DNA of 64,000 bases from Candidatus Thalassolituus haligoni (lineage in GTDB: Bacteria; Pseudomonadota; Gammaproteobacteria; Pseudomonadales; Oceanobacteraceae): the NCBI RefSeq assembly GCF_041222825.1, contig NZ_CP139482.1:1209001-1273000 (forward strand), read 5' to 3'. This document shows positions 36,442 through 45,612 of the stretch, one piece after another; positions within the stretch are counted from its first letter, which is position 1, and each line of letters opens with the position of its first letter. Both the position numbers and the translations under genes were made by a program. A model generated the notes under the pieces. It was not told the DNA's origin and ran no database searches. It saw nothing but the letters and a program-made list of their open reading frames with translations.

Positions 36442-37018
36442 GGTTCAGGCTCCTTTTTAAACCATTCAGCCTGTGTGCTTGCTACACCATAAGTGAAGTG
36501 GCTGATAGTGGCCGAATATGACATGGGCTTTTATCGCTTGCAAACGGGTAGTTTGGGTCACTTATGAACCCATGCTGGCCCTATTATCTGTATTTTATGA
36601 CGTATCTTGACGTTGATAGTAGGCGTTTAATTCTAGCGACTGGCTCTTTTTGAGTTTGCTCTATGGGTCACGTAAAGATCTGGCGCTAAAGTATGGGTTT
36701 GTTTGCTCTGCTGCATTGTTCGTAAATACCGGGTAGTTATGTAAAAAAATAATTTCTTTGAATGAAGTGATAAACGGTGCCAAATTCAGGATAAATGGAG
36801 TAGGTTTCTGACGGTATTTGGCTTGTTTTACGGTGGGTGGAAGGCTTGCTAGCGAGTGAGAATATCGTTGGTAGGATTGACGTAACTCATTGATTTTGTT
36901 CTGCAGAAGTAATAAGCCGGTCGATCCTGCTAGTGTCTTTTAGGCGGTTAAAAAGAAGGGAAATTGCAAAAAAAAAAGCACCGTTACGGTGCTTTTTAAA
37001 AGAAGAGAAGTTCGGCTG
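36442..37018. other. Intergenic region upstream of the pilin operon
   Basis: This 577-bp AT-rich gap holds the promoter for the leftward pil operon at its left part and the terminator of the leftward mqo gene at its right end. No gene, repeat or RNA was recognised. Confidence 0.55.
36973..36997 (-). terminator. Rho-independent terminator of mqo
   Basis: GCACCG-TTA-CGGTGC hairpin flanked by A- and T-runs, reading GCACCGTAACGGTGC followed by a long T-run on the minus strand. It begins about 20 bp after the mqo stop. Confidence 0.88.
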
Positions 37019-38503
37019 TTATGGTTTCAGTTTCAGCGTGCTCAGCGTGTGCTCACGAATGCGCTCAAGCAGTTCGCTGTTCTCTATCAGTGACTCGCCG
37101 TAGGATGGAATCATGGTTTTTAAACCTTGCTGCCATTCCCCCGTCATTTTTTCTGCGAAGCATTTGTCCAACACTTCCAACATGGCATAAACTGCGACGG
37201 ATGCCCCTGGGGATGCGCCGAGCAGGGCGGCTAATGAGCCATCGGCAGCGGCGACCAGTTCGGTGCCAAATTCCAGCTTGCCCTTGCCCTTGGCGTCTTT
37301 CTTGATGACCTGAACTCGCTGCCCCGCATGAGCCAGCGACCAGTCACTGGACTTGCAGTCAGGAAAGTATCCGCGCAAGGTCTCGACACGATCATCGTGC
37401 GATTGCATGACTTCGCTGATCAGATATTTGGTCAGATCCATATTGTTCATGCCCACCGATATCATCGGGAACAGGTTGTCAGCGCTGACGGACTTGAGTA
37501 AATCGAGTTTGGAACCAGATTTCAGAAATTTGGTGGTGAAGCCGGCGTAGGGGCCGAACAGCAAGGCTGGCTCACCATTGATGATACGAGTATCCAAGTG
37601 TGGCACTGACATGGGGGGCGCACCAATGGGGGCTTTGCCATACACCTTGGCATGGTGCTGCGAGACGATTTTTTCGTCCTTGCATACCAGCCACTGACCG
37701 CTGACAGGGAAACCGCCATAACCTTCGGCTTCTTCTATACCAGAAGCTTGCAACAGGGGTAAGGAACCGCCGCCAGCGCCGAGGAAGACAAAACCGGTAT
37801 TCACTGTTTTTGTTTTGCCAGACAGGCGATCTCGCAGCGTGACCGTCCAGCGTTTCTGTTGCTGGTGGCGCTCGAAATCAATGACTTCATGATTCAACAA
37901 CAGATCAAAATTCTCTTGCTGTTCCAACTGCCCAACCAGGTTACGTGTCAGTGAACCAAAATCGACATCGGAACCGTAGGATATACGGGTAGCAGCCACT
38001 TTTTCATTGGGGTCGCGGCCACCCATCACCAATGGCATCCACTGTTTGAGTACTTCCGGGTCTTCGCTGAATTCGATGTCTTTAAATAGATGGTGCGCGG
38101 ACATTTTTTCCGCACGCTGGCGCAGGAAGGCAACGTTTTTCTCGCCCCAGACAAAGCTCATATGAGGCGTGGCATTAATAAACTGGTCGGGTTGCGGGAG
38201 ACCTCCCGTCTCGACCAGGTAGCTCCAGAGTTGGAGGGATATTTCGAAATTGGCATTGATGGTTAATGCCCGGTCGATGCTGATGTTACCGCTGTCATCT
38301 TCCGCCGTGTAATTGAGTTCACAGTAGCCAGCGTGACCGGTGCCTGCGTTGTTCCATCCGTCGGTGCTCTCGTGAGCAACATGATCCAAACGTTCTACCA
38401 TTGTGAGTTTGAGCGCCGGATCGAGCTTGTTCAGCAGCGTACCCAGGGTCGCACTCATTACTCCTCCGCCAACCAGGAGTATATCGACCTGTTGTGTAGT
38501 CAT
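37019..38503 (-). CDS. mqo: Malate:quinone oxidoreductase
   Basis: A membrane-associated FAD enzyme of the TCA cycle that oxidises malate and passes electrons to quinone. The 494-residue product has the FAD fold start LLVGGGVMSATLGTLL, the conserved NNAGTGHAGYCELNYT, PFGPYAGF-like GPYAGFTTKFLK and a C-terminal GASPGASVAVYAMLEVL. Length matches the family. It is a single-gene unit with its own terminator. Confidence 0.97.
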   Translation of the reverse strand: MTTQQVDILLVGGGVMSATLGTLLNKLDPALKLTMVERLDHVAHESTDGWNNAGTGHAGYCELNYTAEDDSGNISIDRALTINANFEISLQLWSYLVETGGLPQPDQFINATPHMSFVWGEKNVAFLRQRAEKMSAHHLFKDIEFSEDPEVLKQWMPLVMGGRDPNEKVAATRISYGSDVDFGSLTRNLVGQLEQQENFDLLLNHEVIDFERHQQQKRWTVTLRDRLSGKTKTVNTGFVFLGAGGGSLPLLQASGIEEAEGYGGFPVSGQWLVCKDEKIVSQHHAKVYGKAPIGAPPMSVPHLDTRIINGEPALLFGPYAGFTTKFLKSGSKLDLLKSVSADNLFPMISVGMNNMDLTKYLISEVMQSHDDRVETLRGYFPDCKSSDWSLAHAGQRVQVIKKDAKGKGKLEFGTELVAAADGSLAALLGASPGASVAVYAMLEVLDKCFAEKMTGEWQQGLKTMIPSYGESLIENSELLERIREHTLSTLKLKP

Positions 38504-39162
38504 TACGATTTCGCCTTTTGATCAGAAAGTCGTTTTATCAGGAAGCCGGGCCACACCGAATCTTCCTGTCGCGATCAACTTCCAGGCTTGTGGCCTGCCG
38601 TCCCAAACCATACAACTATGACAGTTATACAGGTGGTCGGGTAAGTTGATGCAGAGCCGGGGCTTTATACACAGACTGTGGAATCCGTACAACTGTCCTC
38701 TGGAGGACTGCTACTAATGTATATTGCTGCTGCCGGTCTAATCCCGATAGGCAGTAAGGGGTTCCTGCCCATTTTCCGGGAACTCGTCGCTAACTCAGGG
38801 GCAGCATGTTGCACGGCTCGCTCTGGAACACTCCAGACGTCAGATAATTGATTTTTGTAATCATACCTCTAAACGAGACAAATGTTGCAGTGCTGTGGCA
38901 GTACTCCTGCAACCGAGTGTTTCATTTACTTGTGTTTGCAAGCGCTTGATTACTCTGGATTAGGAGTCGTTCTCAATGATAGAACGAAGCCTGTTGCGGG
39001 TGAAAAATTCACCAGGCAAGGCGTTGACCGCAGCGAATGGCCAGTGGCTCCCGCGAACGTGTTATTCGTTGCTTATTGTGACAGGGGCGTCTGACAGGTA
39101 TTAGCAATCTAATCTTTTTTGTATGAGGTATGATGCCTGCTTTTTGATGGAGTGGTAGCGGC
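38504..39162. other. Intergenic region upstream of mqo
   Basis: A 659-bp gap. It must hold the mqo promoter; the remainder has no convincing gene. A 70-codon frame at 38882 has many cysteines but no ribosome-binding site and no recognisable family. Confidence 0.5.
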
Positions 39163-39486
39163 GTGTTTGGCAGCATGATTAACAAGGGGTTGACTGCCCT
39201 GATCGAGAAAAAACTGGCAGGTGCCGGAACCGTAGAACACGTTGAGCTGGACAAGCAGCAACGAAGTATTCAGGTGACGTTGTTGCTGGAAGGAGAGTCC
39301 GAGCCATTGCTGATCAGTCTGGAAGGGTATCGACTGGAAGAGCAGGGTGGCCGGACGAGGATTGTGTTTGAGCGTACGACTGCGTCACGTCGTTGGATGA
39401 CAGTGTTGCTGCAGGAGTATGGGCAGGGCTTCAGCTTTTGGGTGCCGGAAAAATATGCCAGCCTGGTCGGTTTTATATTGCCGTGA
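39163..39486 (+). CDS. Small hypothetical protein
   Basis: A 107-residue product, MFGSMINKGLTALIEKKLA at the start, with alternating hydrophobic beta-strands (VEHVELDKQQRSIQVTLLLEGESEPLLISLEGY) and a Trp/Tyr-rich end. I do not recognise the family; the pattern suggests a small lipid-binding-like beta fold. The GTG at 39163 has a GGAG about ten bases upstream; an ATG at 39175 would remove four residues. Moderate coding feel (regular third-position use) but no relatives can be checked here. Confidence 0.5.
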   Translation: MFGSMINKGLTALIEKKLAGAGTVEHVELDKQQRSIQVTLLLEGESEPLLISLEGYRLEEQGGRTRIVFERTTASRRWMTVLLQEYGQGFSFWVPEKYASLVGFILP

Positions 39487-39937
39487 CCTACGTAACGTAA
39501 CTGAATGGGCTGGCGCTGTCATCCTGGATCAACAGGAAGGGCAATACGGATCCTTCGCAGCGAGGCTTCTGGCCCGTAAACTCAGATATTTGGGAGATCG
39601 GCTTGTCCACTGTTTTCGGGTTTCTGACCACTTTGGGATGGTTTGCGGGTCTTTTTTGCGGATAAGCCCTGCTGTGGCATTCTGGTGTGCTTTAACTTTT
39701 TGTTAGTATGCGCGCGCATAGAAGATTGAATTTGCAGCGATCCATATATAAGTGACTTGGCATGTGACTATTTTGGTGCGTGTTACTTTGCAATTGTCAT
39801 GTCTCTGTTCTATTTTGTCGTATGAGTATGTTAAAAACTGTAAATTCAATGGCCAGTCTCGAGGCAAAAAGTGTTTGATTCTGGCTGCTGCTAGCAGTGC
39901 CTGAAAAAGGGTCATTCGAGGGATAAAGGGGATCGAT
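39487..39937. other. Promoter region of the cellulose operon
   Basis: This 451-bp AT-rich gap precedes bcsA. It holds a 14-bp palindrome, TATGCGCGCGCATA (39707-39720). I found no clear FleQ box and no sigma-54 element. No gene is supported here. Confidence 0.5.
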
Positions 39938-42181
39938 TTGTCGGATCGTTTACGAGGATGGTTGCTGGGGGGGCTGGGCTTGCTGGCTGTCCTGCTCAGT
40001 CTGTACGTGTCCCAGTTACGTGTGGATGTAACATCCCAGGCGATTTTGGCTTACGGTCTGGTTGGCGTCGTCATTATACTGCGGATGTTCGAAAACAGAG
40101 TCATGCAAAATAACGGCTCTATTGAAACTCGTCGGCTGCTGCGGATTCTTATTCTGATTACCGCGTTTTTTGTTTCCATGCGCTATTTTGCCTGGCGTCA
40201 GCAAGAAACGATTACCTATTATGATTTGTTCAGTTTTATCTGCATGCTGATTCTTTTTATGGCTGAGATATACGGTATTATCATTTCTTTTTTGGGTAGT
40301 TTTGTAAATATCCAGGGGCGCAAGCGAGAGCATATTCCATTGCCGGAGGATCCGGACAAGATACCAACCGTTGATATTTTTGTTCCCAGTTATAATGAGC
40401 CGCAAGAAATGCTGGAAATTACCTTGCTGGCTGCCTTGCAGATTAATTACCCCCAAGACAAATTGAATGTCTGTCTGCTGGACGATGGTGGTACATTGGG
40501 GCGTCGAAATTCGGATGACCCGGAACGGGCACGCAGTTCGCAGGAACGTCACGATACACTTAAAGCGATGTGTGAACGTATCGGTGCAACTTATCTGACA
40601 CGGGAAAAGAATAACCATGCCAAGGCCGGTAATGTTAATGCCGCACTGGAAAAAACCACCGGTGAGCATGTATTGATTCTTGATGCCGACCATGTGCCAA
40701 CGCAGGATATTCTTGAACGCATGGTCGGTATCATGGTTGATGATCCGAAAATGTTTCTGGTACAAAGCCCACACTTTTTTATTAACCCGGATCCTATTGA
40801 AAAGAACCTTCAAACCTACGGCAAGATGCCGGGTGAAAACGAAATGTTCTATGGGGTGATCCAGGAAGGGCTGGATTTCTGGGACTCGTCTTTCTTCTGC
40901 GGCTCCGCTGCACTGATTCGTCGAAAATACCTGCTGGAAGTGGGCGGTATTTCCGGAGATTCCATTACCGAGGATGCAGAAACCGCGTTTTTGCTGCATG
41001 CCAGAGGTTACCGAAGCGCCTATGTCAATCGCCCAATGATTGCCGGCCTGCAACCTGAAACCTACTCCGGCTTTGTCGTGCAGCGAATGCGCTGGGCGCA
41101 GGGCATGGTGCAGATTTTTATATTGAAAAATCCGCTTTTCTTCAAAGGCTTGAAACCCTGGCAGCGGCTTTGTTACACCAGCAGCTCGGGATTCTGGTTC
41201 TTTCCGTTTGCACGGGCCACCTTCCTTGTTGCACCGTCGGCGTACCTGTTTTTCGGTCTGAAGATCTACGACGCCAATATGACGGAATTTTTTTCCTATG
41301 CACTGCCACACTTGATGGGTGCTCTGATTGTGACTGATTTTCTGTTCGGGCGTTATCGTTGGGCGTTGGTATCCGAATTGTATGAATTGATGCAGTCGTT
41401 ATATTCTTTGCCAGCGATTCTTGAGGTCATTAAAAGTCCCCGATCGCCCGAATTTGCTGTGACTCCGAAAGGGGAGTTTATGGATGAAAACTTTATTACT
41501 TCTCTGGCCGGGCCATTTTACTGGTTGCTGGCTTTTAATATTGCCTCTCTGATTGCAGGTCTTATCCGTTTGCATGTTGTGCCTCAAGATAGCGACGTGA
41601 TTCTGATCACCATGTTTTGGGAGTCTTTTAACCTGTCGCTGATGGTTTGTGCCATTGGTGCATTGTATGAATTAAAACAGCGCCGTCAGGATCCCAGGGT
41701 AACGGCTGATATTGCGGCCAGAGTGATCGTGAATGGCAAGTCAGTACCTGCAACGATCGTGGATATGTCATCCGGCGGTGTGGGGGTTCGTATCAAGGGC
41801 AGTGTGTACCAAAAGCTGGATGTTGACCTGCGTGGGGTGGACATTGTGGTACGTGCCTACAGTGTGGCAATGAAAGCAGATGTTAATCTGCCTGGGCTGG
41901 TAACATCCACCGTGGACAAACCGGATGGCAGTGTGGTGCTCGGGCTCAAGATGGAACTCCACGACCTGGATCAAAAACGTCAGTTGGTGGCGCTTGTGTA
42001 TGGTGATAGCGAGCTCTGGGTGAAGGAACGGGCATCGCGCATGCCGACCCTCTCGGTAAGAGAAACGCTCTGGTTTTTGTTCAGTTCTGGTGCCATCAGT
42101 TCGGCAGCGCATTTCAGGCAACTATGGATTGATTTTGTGGCGGCCATGAGGCGCAAGCTCCGGGGCGCTGAAAGTCAGTAG
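39938..42181 (+). CDS. bcsA: Cellulose synthase catalytic subunit BcsA
   Basis: Inner-membrane glycosyltransferase that polymerises UDP-glucose into cellulose and is switched on by cyclic-di-GMP. The 747-residue product has N-terminal membrane helices, a GT2 domain with DDG (182-184), DAD (249-251), TED (344-346) and QRMRW (382-386), further helices, then a PilZ domain with RQDPR (583-587) and DMSSGG (609-614). All key residues are intact. The TTG start has an AAGGGG site eight bases upstream. First gene of the bcsA-bcsB-bcsZ-bcsC operon. Confidence 0.96.
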   Translation: MSDRLRGWLLGGLGLLAVLLSLYVSQLRVDVTSQAILAYGLVGVVIILRMFENRVMQNNGSIETRRLLRILILITAFFVSMRYFAWRQQETITYYDLFSFICMLILFMAEIYGIIISFLGSFVNIQGRKREHIPLPEDPDKIPTVDIFVPSYNEPQEMLEITLLAALQINYPQDKLNVCLLDDGGTLGRRNSDDPERARSSQERHDTLKAMCERIGATYLTREKNNHAKAGNVNAALEKTTGEHVLILDADHVPTQDILERMVGIMVDDPKMFLVQSPHFFINPDPIEKNLQTYGKMPGENEMFYGVIQEGLDFWDSSFFCGSAALIRRKYLLEVGGISGDSITEDAETAFLLHARGYRSAYVNRPMIAGLQPETYSGFVVQRMRWAQGMVQIFILKNPLFFKGLKPWQRLCYTSSSGFWFFPFARATFLVAPSAYLFFGLKIYDANMTEFFSYALPHLMGALIVTDFLFGRYRWALVSELYELMQSLYSLPAILEVIKSPRSPEFAVTPKGEFMDENFITSLAGPFYWLLAFNIASLIAGLIRLHVVPQDSDVILITMFWESFNLSLMVCAIGALYELKQRRQDPRVTADIAARVIVNGKSVPATIVDMSSGGVGVRIKGSVYQKLDVDLRGVDIVVRAYSVAMKADVNLPGLVTSTVDKPDGSVVLGLKMELHDLDQKRQLVALVYGDSELWVKERASRMPTLSVRETLWFLFSSGAISSAAHFRQLWIDFVAAMRRKLRGAESQ

Positions 42182-42189
42182 GCAAAAAA

Positions 42190-42217
42190 GTAGGTAAACG
42201 AACGTAGGTAAACGAAC
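42190..42217. repeat. 14-bp tandem duplication between bcsA and bcsB
   Basis: GTAGGTAAACGAAC occurs twice in direct contact (42190-42203 and 42204-42217) in the 108-bp bcsA-bcsB gap. The duplication is exact, so it is recent or maintained. Confidence 0.85.
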
Positions 42218-42289
42218 GTACCGATTTATCGCGCGAAACGGTTGGCAATGCTGTGTTTCGTACCATTTAAGTAACGGAAAAATGACAAA

Positions 42290-44551
42290 ATGATGCAGTC
42301 TTTATTTCGCGCTTGGTTCATGACGCTTTTTGGCGCTGGTCTGCTGAGCTGGGCAACTCTGGCTCTGGGTGCCAGCAATGCGGCGTTACCTCCGAATACC
42401 ATGACATTAGCCAAGCTGGTTGGCCAGACAAACCCTATTGACCTCCGTGGCACCCAGACCATTTATCCAGTGTATATACCCTTGTCTCAGCGGATGGTGC
42501 CTGACCAGGTGGTCTTGCACCTTGAGTACGTCAATTCCATTGCTCTGGTAGGTGCACGATCTCAATTGGTCGTCAAACTGAATGAAAATGTCGTTGCCCA
42601 GATACCTCTCAATCCGGCCCGTCCGGAAGGGGTTGCGGATATTCGTTTGCCCAGTAGTCGTTTCAAACCGGGCTATAACCGCATTTCTTTCAACATTGCC
42701 CAACACTACACTTATGATTGCGAGGATCCTGACGCCCCGGAACTCTGGTCCCAGATTGATACGCAGAATTCCTATGTGAAATTTGAAGGTGAGCTGACGC
42801 AAGTCAATCCGAAGCTGTCCGGCATTGATTCGCTGTTCGACCAGCGCTGGCTGGGCGATTATCAGTTGACGGTGGCAACACCGGTTTTCCCAACGTCAGA
42901 ATATGCAACCTGGGGCGCTATGGTTTCTCAGGCCGCTGCTGTTCACCTGGAATACAAAACGCCGCAAATTTTTCATGAAGTACTGCAGTATCAGAACACC
43001 ACAGATAACAAGAGACTGAAGAATTACCGCTTTCCTTATCTCGACCAGAAACCGTTGCGTGGGCGCGATGCCATCATTGTAGGAACCCAGGCTGATTTAC
43101 AGCAAATGTTGGGCAGCAGCTGGGCTAATACCGTCTCTGGCCCTTATCTCGGTGTGTTCCCCATGGATGAGGATCCAAGGCACTTTATTCTGGTCGTTTC
43201 CGGCATCAAGCCTGAAGACGTCGCTACGGCGGCGCGTATTCTGGGTTACCTGAATTTCCCGTTGCCAGACCAGGCGACCGCCAATTTCTCCGGTTTGAGG
43301 ATGGATCATCTGCCACGATTTGCAGCTGCGGACATGGTGTCCCAGAACTCGATCTATCGGCTATATGATTTCGGCTATGAGACAACCACCATGCGCGGTG
43401 CCGGAGGGGGCAGTGTCGATGTCGAGATTATGTTACCGCCAGACGTCTATGTTTCTGAAACCAGCCATGTTGAACTGAATCTGCACTTTGCCTACGGTGC
43501 TGGCATGCGCGGTGATTCTGTTTTTAATATTTTTATTAACGGTCGTTTTGAAAACGTGGTGCGTCTTAGTGAGGTCGAGGGTGAGGCCGTGCGCCGTCAT
43601 ACCATCAGCATCCCTACCCGGTCACTCAAGCCCGGTATGAATACGATTACCTTTGCCGCGAGCATGATTACGGACAACTCTGCAGAGTGCCAGATACGAA
43701 ACGATAATAATTTGCTGTTTACCCTGTACGACGACACCACCATCGAGTTTAACGGCCTGGACAACTATGTGCAGATGCCGAACATGCGTTTGATGGCAAC
43801 GACCGGCTTCCCCTACAGCTTCAATGATGATGGTGAAACGACAGTCGTGGGTCTGGGCAGTAATGACTCTGATGTGCTGGCTGCCTCCTGGACCTTGATG
43901 GGCAAGCTGGCAGAGGTGATGCGCCATGTTTCGATGGATCTGCAATATCGGATTGGCGATTTTCGTGGTGTTGATGGTGGCAATCTGATTGTCGTGGGTA
44001 CGGTACAAACCCTGGATGCCGATCTGTTAAAACTGGCGCCGATCAAGTTAGGAGAAGAAAGCTTGTTGCAATACGCCCGTGCCACCGGGGTTGGCCAGCA
44101 ACCTCGCTATGAAGGCTCGCGCTTGTGGATCAATGCCGATGAATATGGCACCCATGAATTCAATTACGTTAACCCGACCCTGAAAGGCAATGGTCTGGGT
44201 GACTTTGGCTTGCTGATGCAGTTCCAGGGAGGAGACTATGGCAATACCGTGACCTTGTTTACTGCCGGATCGGGTAAAAACTTGCTGGAGACGTCACGGG
44301 AACTGATTACACCGGAAATCTGGAGTAACGTTCAGGGTGATGTGACCGCCTGGAAGGCTGGTGAAGAAGATGTCTACGCCCGTACCCTGGGTGAGCGCTA
44401 CCATATAGGCAAGCCACGCTTCTCCAACTGGCTGATTTACCACTTCTCTTCCGACCCTTGGGTGTTTATCGGCGTGTTGCTGGTGTTCTTGCTGCTACTT
44501 GCCCTGTTTATTCGCTGGTTATTAAAACGTTTCAGGGAAACTCATCACTAA
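42290..44551 (+). CDS. bcsB: Cellulose synthase periplasmic subunit BcsB
   Basis: BcsB guides the nascent glucan through the periplasm. The 753-residue product has a signal peptide (GLLSWATLALGA-S), two carbohydrate-binding/flavodoxin-like repeats typical of the family (VVLHLEYVNSIAL; ADIRLPSSRFKPGYNRISF; ...MRGDSVFNIFINGRFE; RSLKPGMNTITF), and a C-terminal membrane anchor (WVFIGVLLVFLLLLALFIRWLL). Its stop overlaps the bcsZ start (TAATG). Forms the core complex with BcsA. Confidence 0.95.
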   Translation: MMQSLFRAWFMTLFGAGLLSWATLALGASNAALPPNTMTLAKLVGQTNPIDLRGTQTIYPVYIPLSQRMVPDQVVLHLEYVNSIALVGARSQLVVKLNENVVAQIPLNPARPEGVADIRLPSSRFKPGYNRISFNIAQHYTYDCEDPDAPELWSQIDTQNSYVKFEGELTQVNPKLSGIDSLFDQRWLGDYQLTVATPVFPTSEYATWGAMVSQAAAVHLEYKTPQIFHEVLQYQNTTDNKRLKNYRFPYLDQKPLRGRDAIIVGTQADLQQMLGSSWANTVSGPYLGVFPMDEDPRHFILVVSGIKPEDVATAARILGYLNFPLPDQATANFSGLRMDHLPRFAAADMVSQNSIYRLYDFGYETTTMRGAGGGSVDVEIMLPPDVYVSETSHVELNLHFAYGAGMRGDSVFNIFINGRFENVVRLSEVEGEAVRRHTISIPTRSLKPGMNTITFAASMITDNSAECQIRNDNNLLFTLYDDTTIEFNGLDNYVQMPNMRLMATTGFPYSFNDDGETTVVGLGSNDSDVLAASWTLMGKLAEVMRHVSMDLQYRIGDFRGVDGGNLIVVGTVQTLDADLLKLAPIKLGEESLLQYARATGVGQQPRYEGSRLWINADEYGTHEFNYVNPTLKGNGLGDFGLLMQFQGGDYGNTVTLFTAGSGKNLLETSRELITPEIWSNVQGDVTAWKAGEEDVYARTLGERYHIGKPRFSNWLIYHFSSDPWVFIGVLLVFLLLLALFIRWLLKRFRETHH

Positions 44552-45612
44552 TGCATCCTCTGGTACAAGCGTTTTGCTATCTCTGCGTTGTAGTCACCGC
44601 TTCCTGTGGTGCCGGTAAGCCGGCGGCCATGATGGACAGTGGCTGGAAGCAGTATAAACAGGCGTTTGTACAAGCTGATGGAGCTGTGGTGGATAGCGGT
44701 AACAAGGGCATCAGTCATTCGGAAGGCCAAGGTTATGCGATGTTGCTGGCATCGGCCTACGGTGATCGCAAAGGTTTCAGAAAGCTTTGGAGCTGGACCC
44801 GTACCCATTTGCAGATACGGGATGATCGGCTGTTTGCCTGGAGCTGGTCACCCGCAGACGGGGTCAAGGATAAAAACAATGCGACCGATGGCGACTTGCT
44901 GATTGCCTGGGCATTACTCCGCGCCTCAGAGCGTTGGGATAACCCGGATTATCGTGAAGCCGCCCGTCTGATTGCGCAGGATATTCTCGAAAAACTGGTC
45001 TTCAAGGTCGGAGACAACACCGTGTTGTTACCGGGTGAATATGGCTTTCACCACGAAGACCGGTGGCAGATTAACCTGTCGTACTGGGTTTACCCGGCAT
45101 TGCAGGCGCTTGATCGTCTGGTGCCGGACAGCCGCTGGCAGGCACTGGTGGACAGTGGCAAACAGCTCACCCGTATTATGTCTCAGGGCGACTGGAAGCT
45201 GCCGCCAGACTGGGTTGAAATAACCGCCACCACAGCACCGATTCCGGCCCCTGACCACCCGTCACGTTTTGGTTACGAGGCAGTACGGTTGCCTCTGTAT
45301 CTGGTGTGGTCGGGTGAATACACGTCTGATTTGCTGCACAACAGCCAATCGTTCTGGCAACAAACCAGCAAGCGTAGTTATATGCCAGCCTGGGTTGATG
45401 TGGTCTCCGGCCAGGAAGCCGAGTATCCGGCACCTGACGGTTTTCGGGCCATCTGGCAGCTGACCGATCGGGCAATCGATAACGCCAAGAGCACCGGTTC
45501 GGTTGCCGCCCCTGATACGGCACTCACCAAAGACCTCAAAGGTCAGGATTATTATTCAGCCAGCCTGCTGTTACTCAGCCGGGTGGCTTACAAGGAGCGA
45601 TTTCTGCAATGA
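44551..45612 (+). CDS. bcsZ: Periplasmic endo-beta-1,4-glucanase BcsZ (GH8)
   Basis: Family 8 glycoside hydrolase that trims cellulose during export. The 353-residue product has an N-terminal signal sequence, the GH8 motif SEGQGYAMLLA containing the acid Glu near residue 53, WSWSPADGVKDKNNATDGDLLIAWAL with the catalytic-type Asp, and FGYEAVRLPLYL. The start ATG at 44551 is favoured because it overlaps the bcsB stop; the frame is open back to 44458 within bcsB. Confidence 0.94.
   Translation: MHPLVQAFCYLCVVVTASCGAGKPAAMMDSGWKQYKQAFVQADGAVVDSGNKGISHSEGQGYAMLLASAYGDRKGFRKLWSWTRTHLQIRDDRLFAWSWSPADGVKDKNNATDGDLLIAWALLRASERWDNPDYREAARLIAQDILEKLVFKVGDNTVLLPGEYGFHHEDRWQINLSYWVYPALQALDRLVPDSRWQALVDSGKQLTRIMSQGDWKLPPDWVEITATTAPIPAPDHPSRFGYEAVRLPLYLVWSGEYTSDLLHNSQSFWQQTSKRSYMPAWVDVVSGQEAEYPAPDGFRAIWQLTDRAIDNAKSTGSVAAPDTALTKDLKGQDYYSASLLLLSRVAYKERFLQ

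Noticed and set aside
38882-39094. 70-codon frame upstream of the small hypothetical gene
   Set aside because: No ribosome-binding site and no family resemblance; most likely chance.
39419-39706. 95-codon plus-strand frame before bcsA
   Set aside because: It overlaps the end of the 39163 gene in another frame and has no start signal.
40016-41311. 431-codon minus-strand frame opposite bcsA
   Set aside because: It is the antisense of the strongly conserved BcsA catalytic core and has no family sequence or ribosome-binding site.
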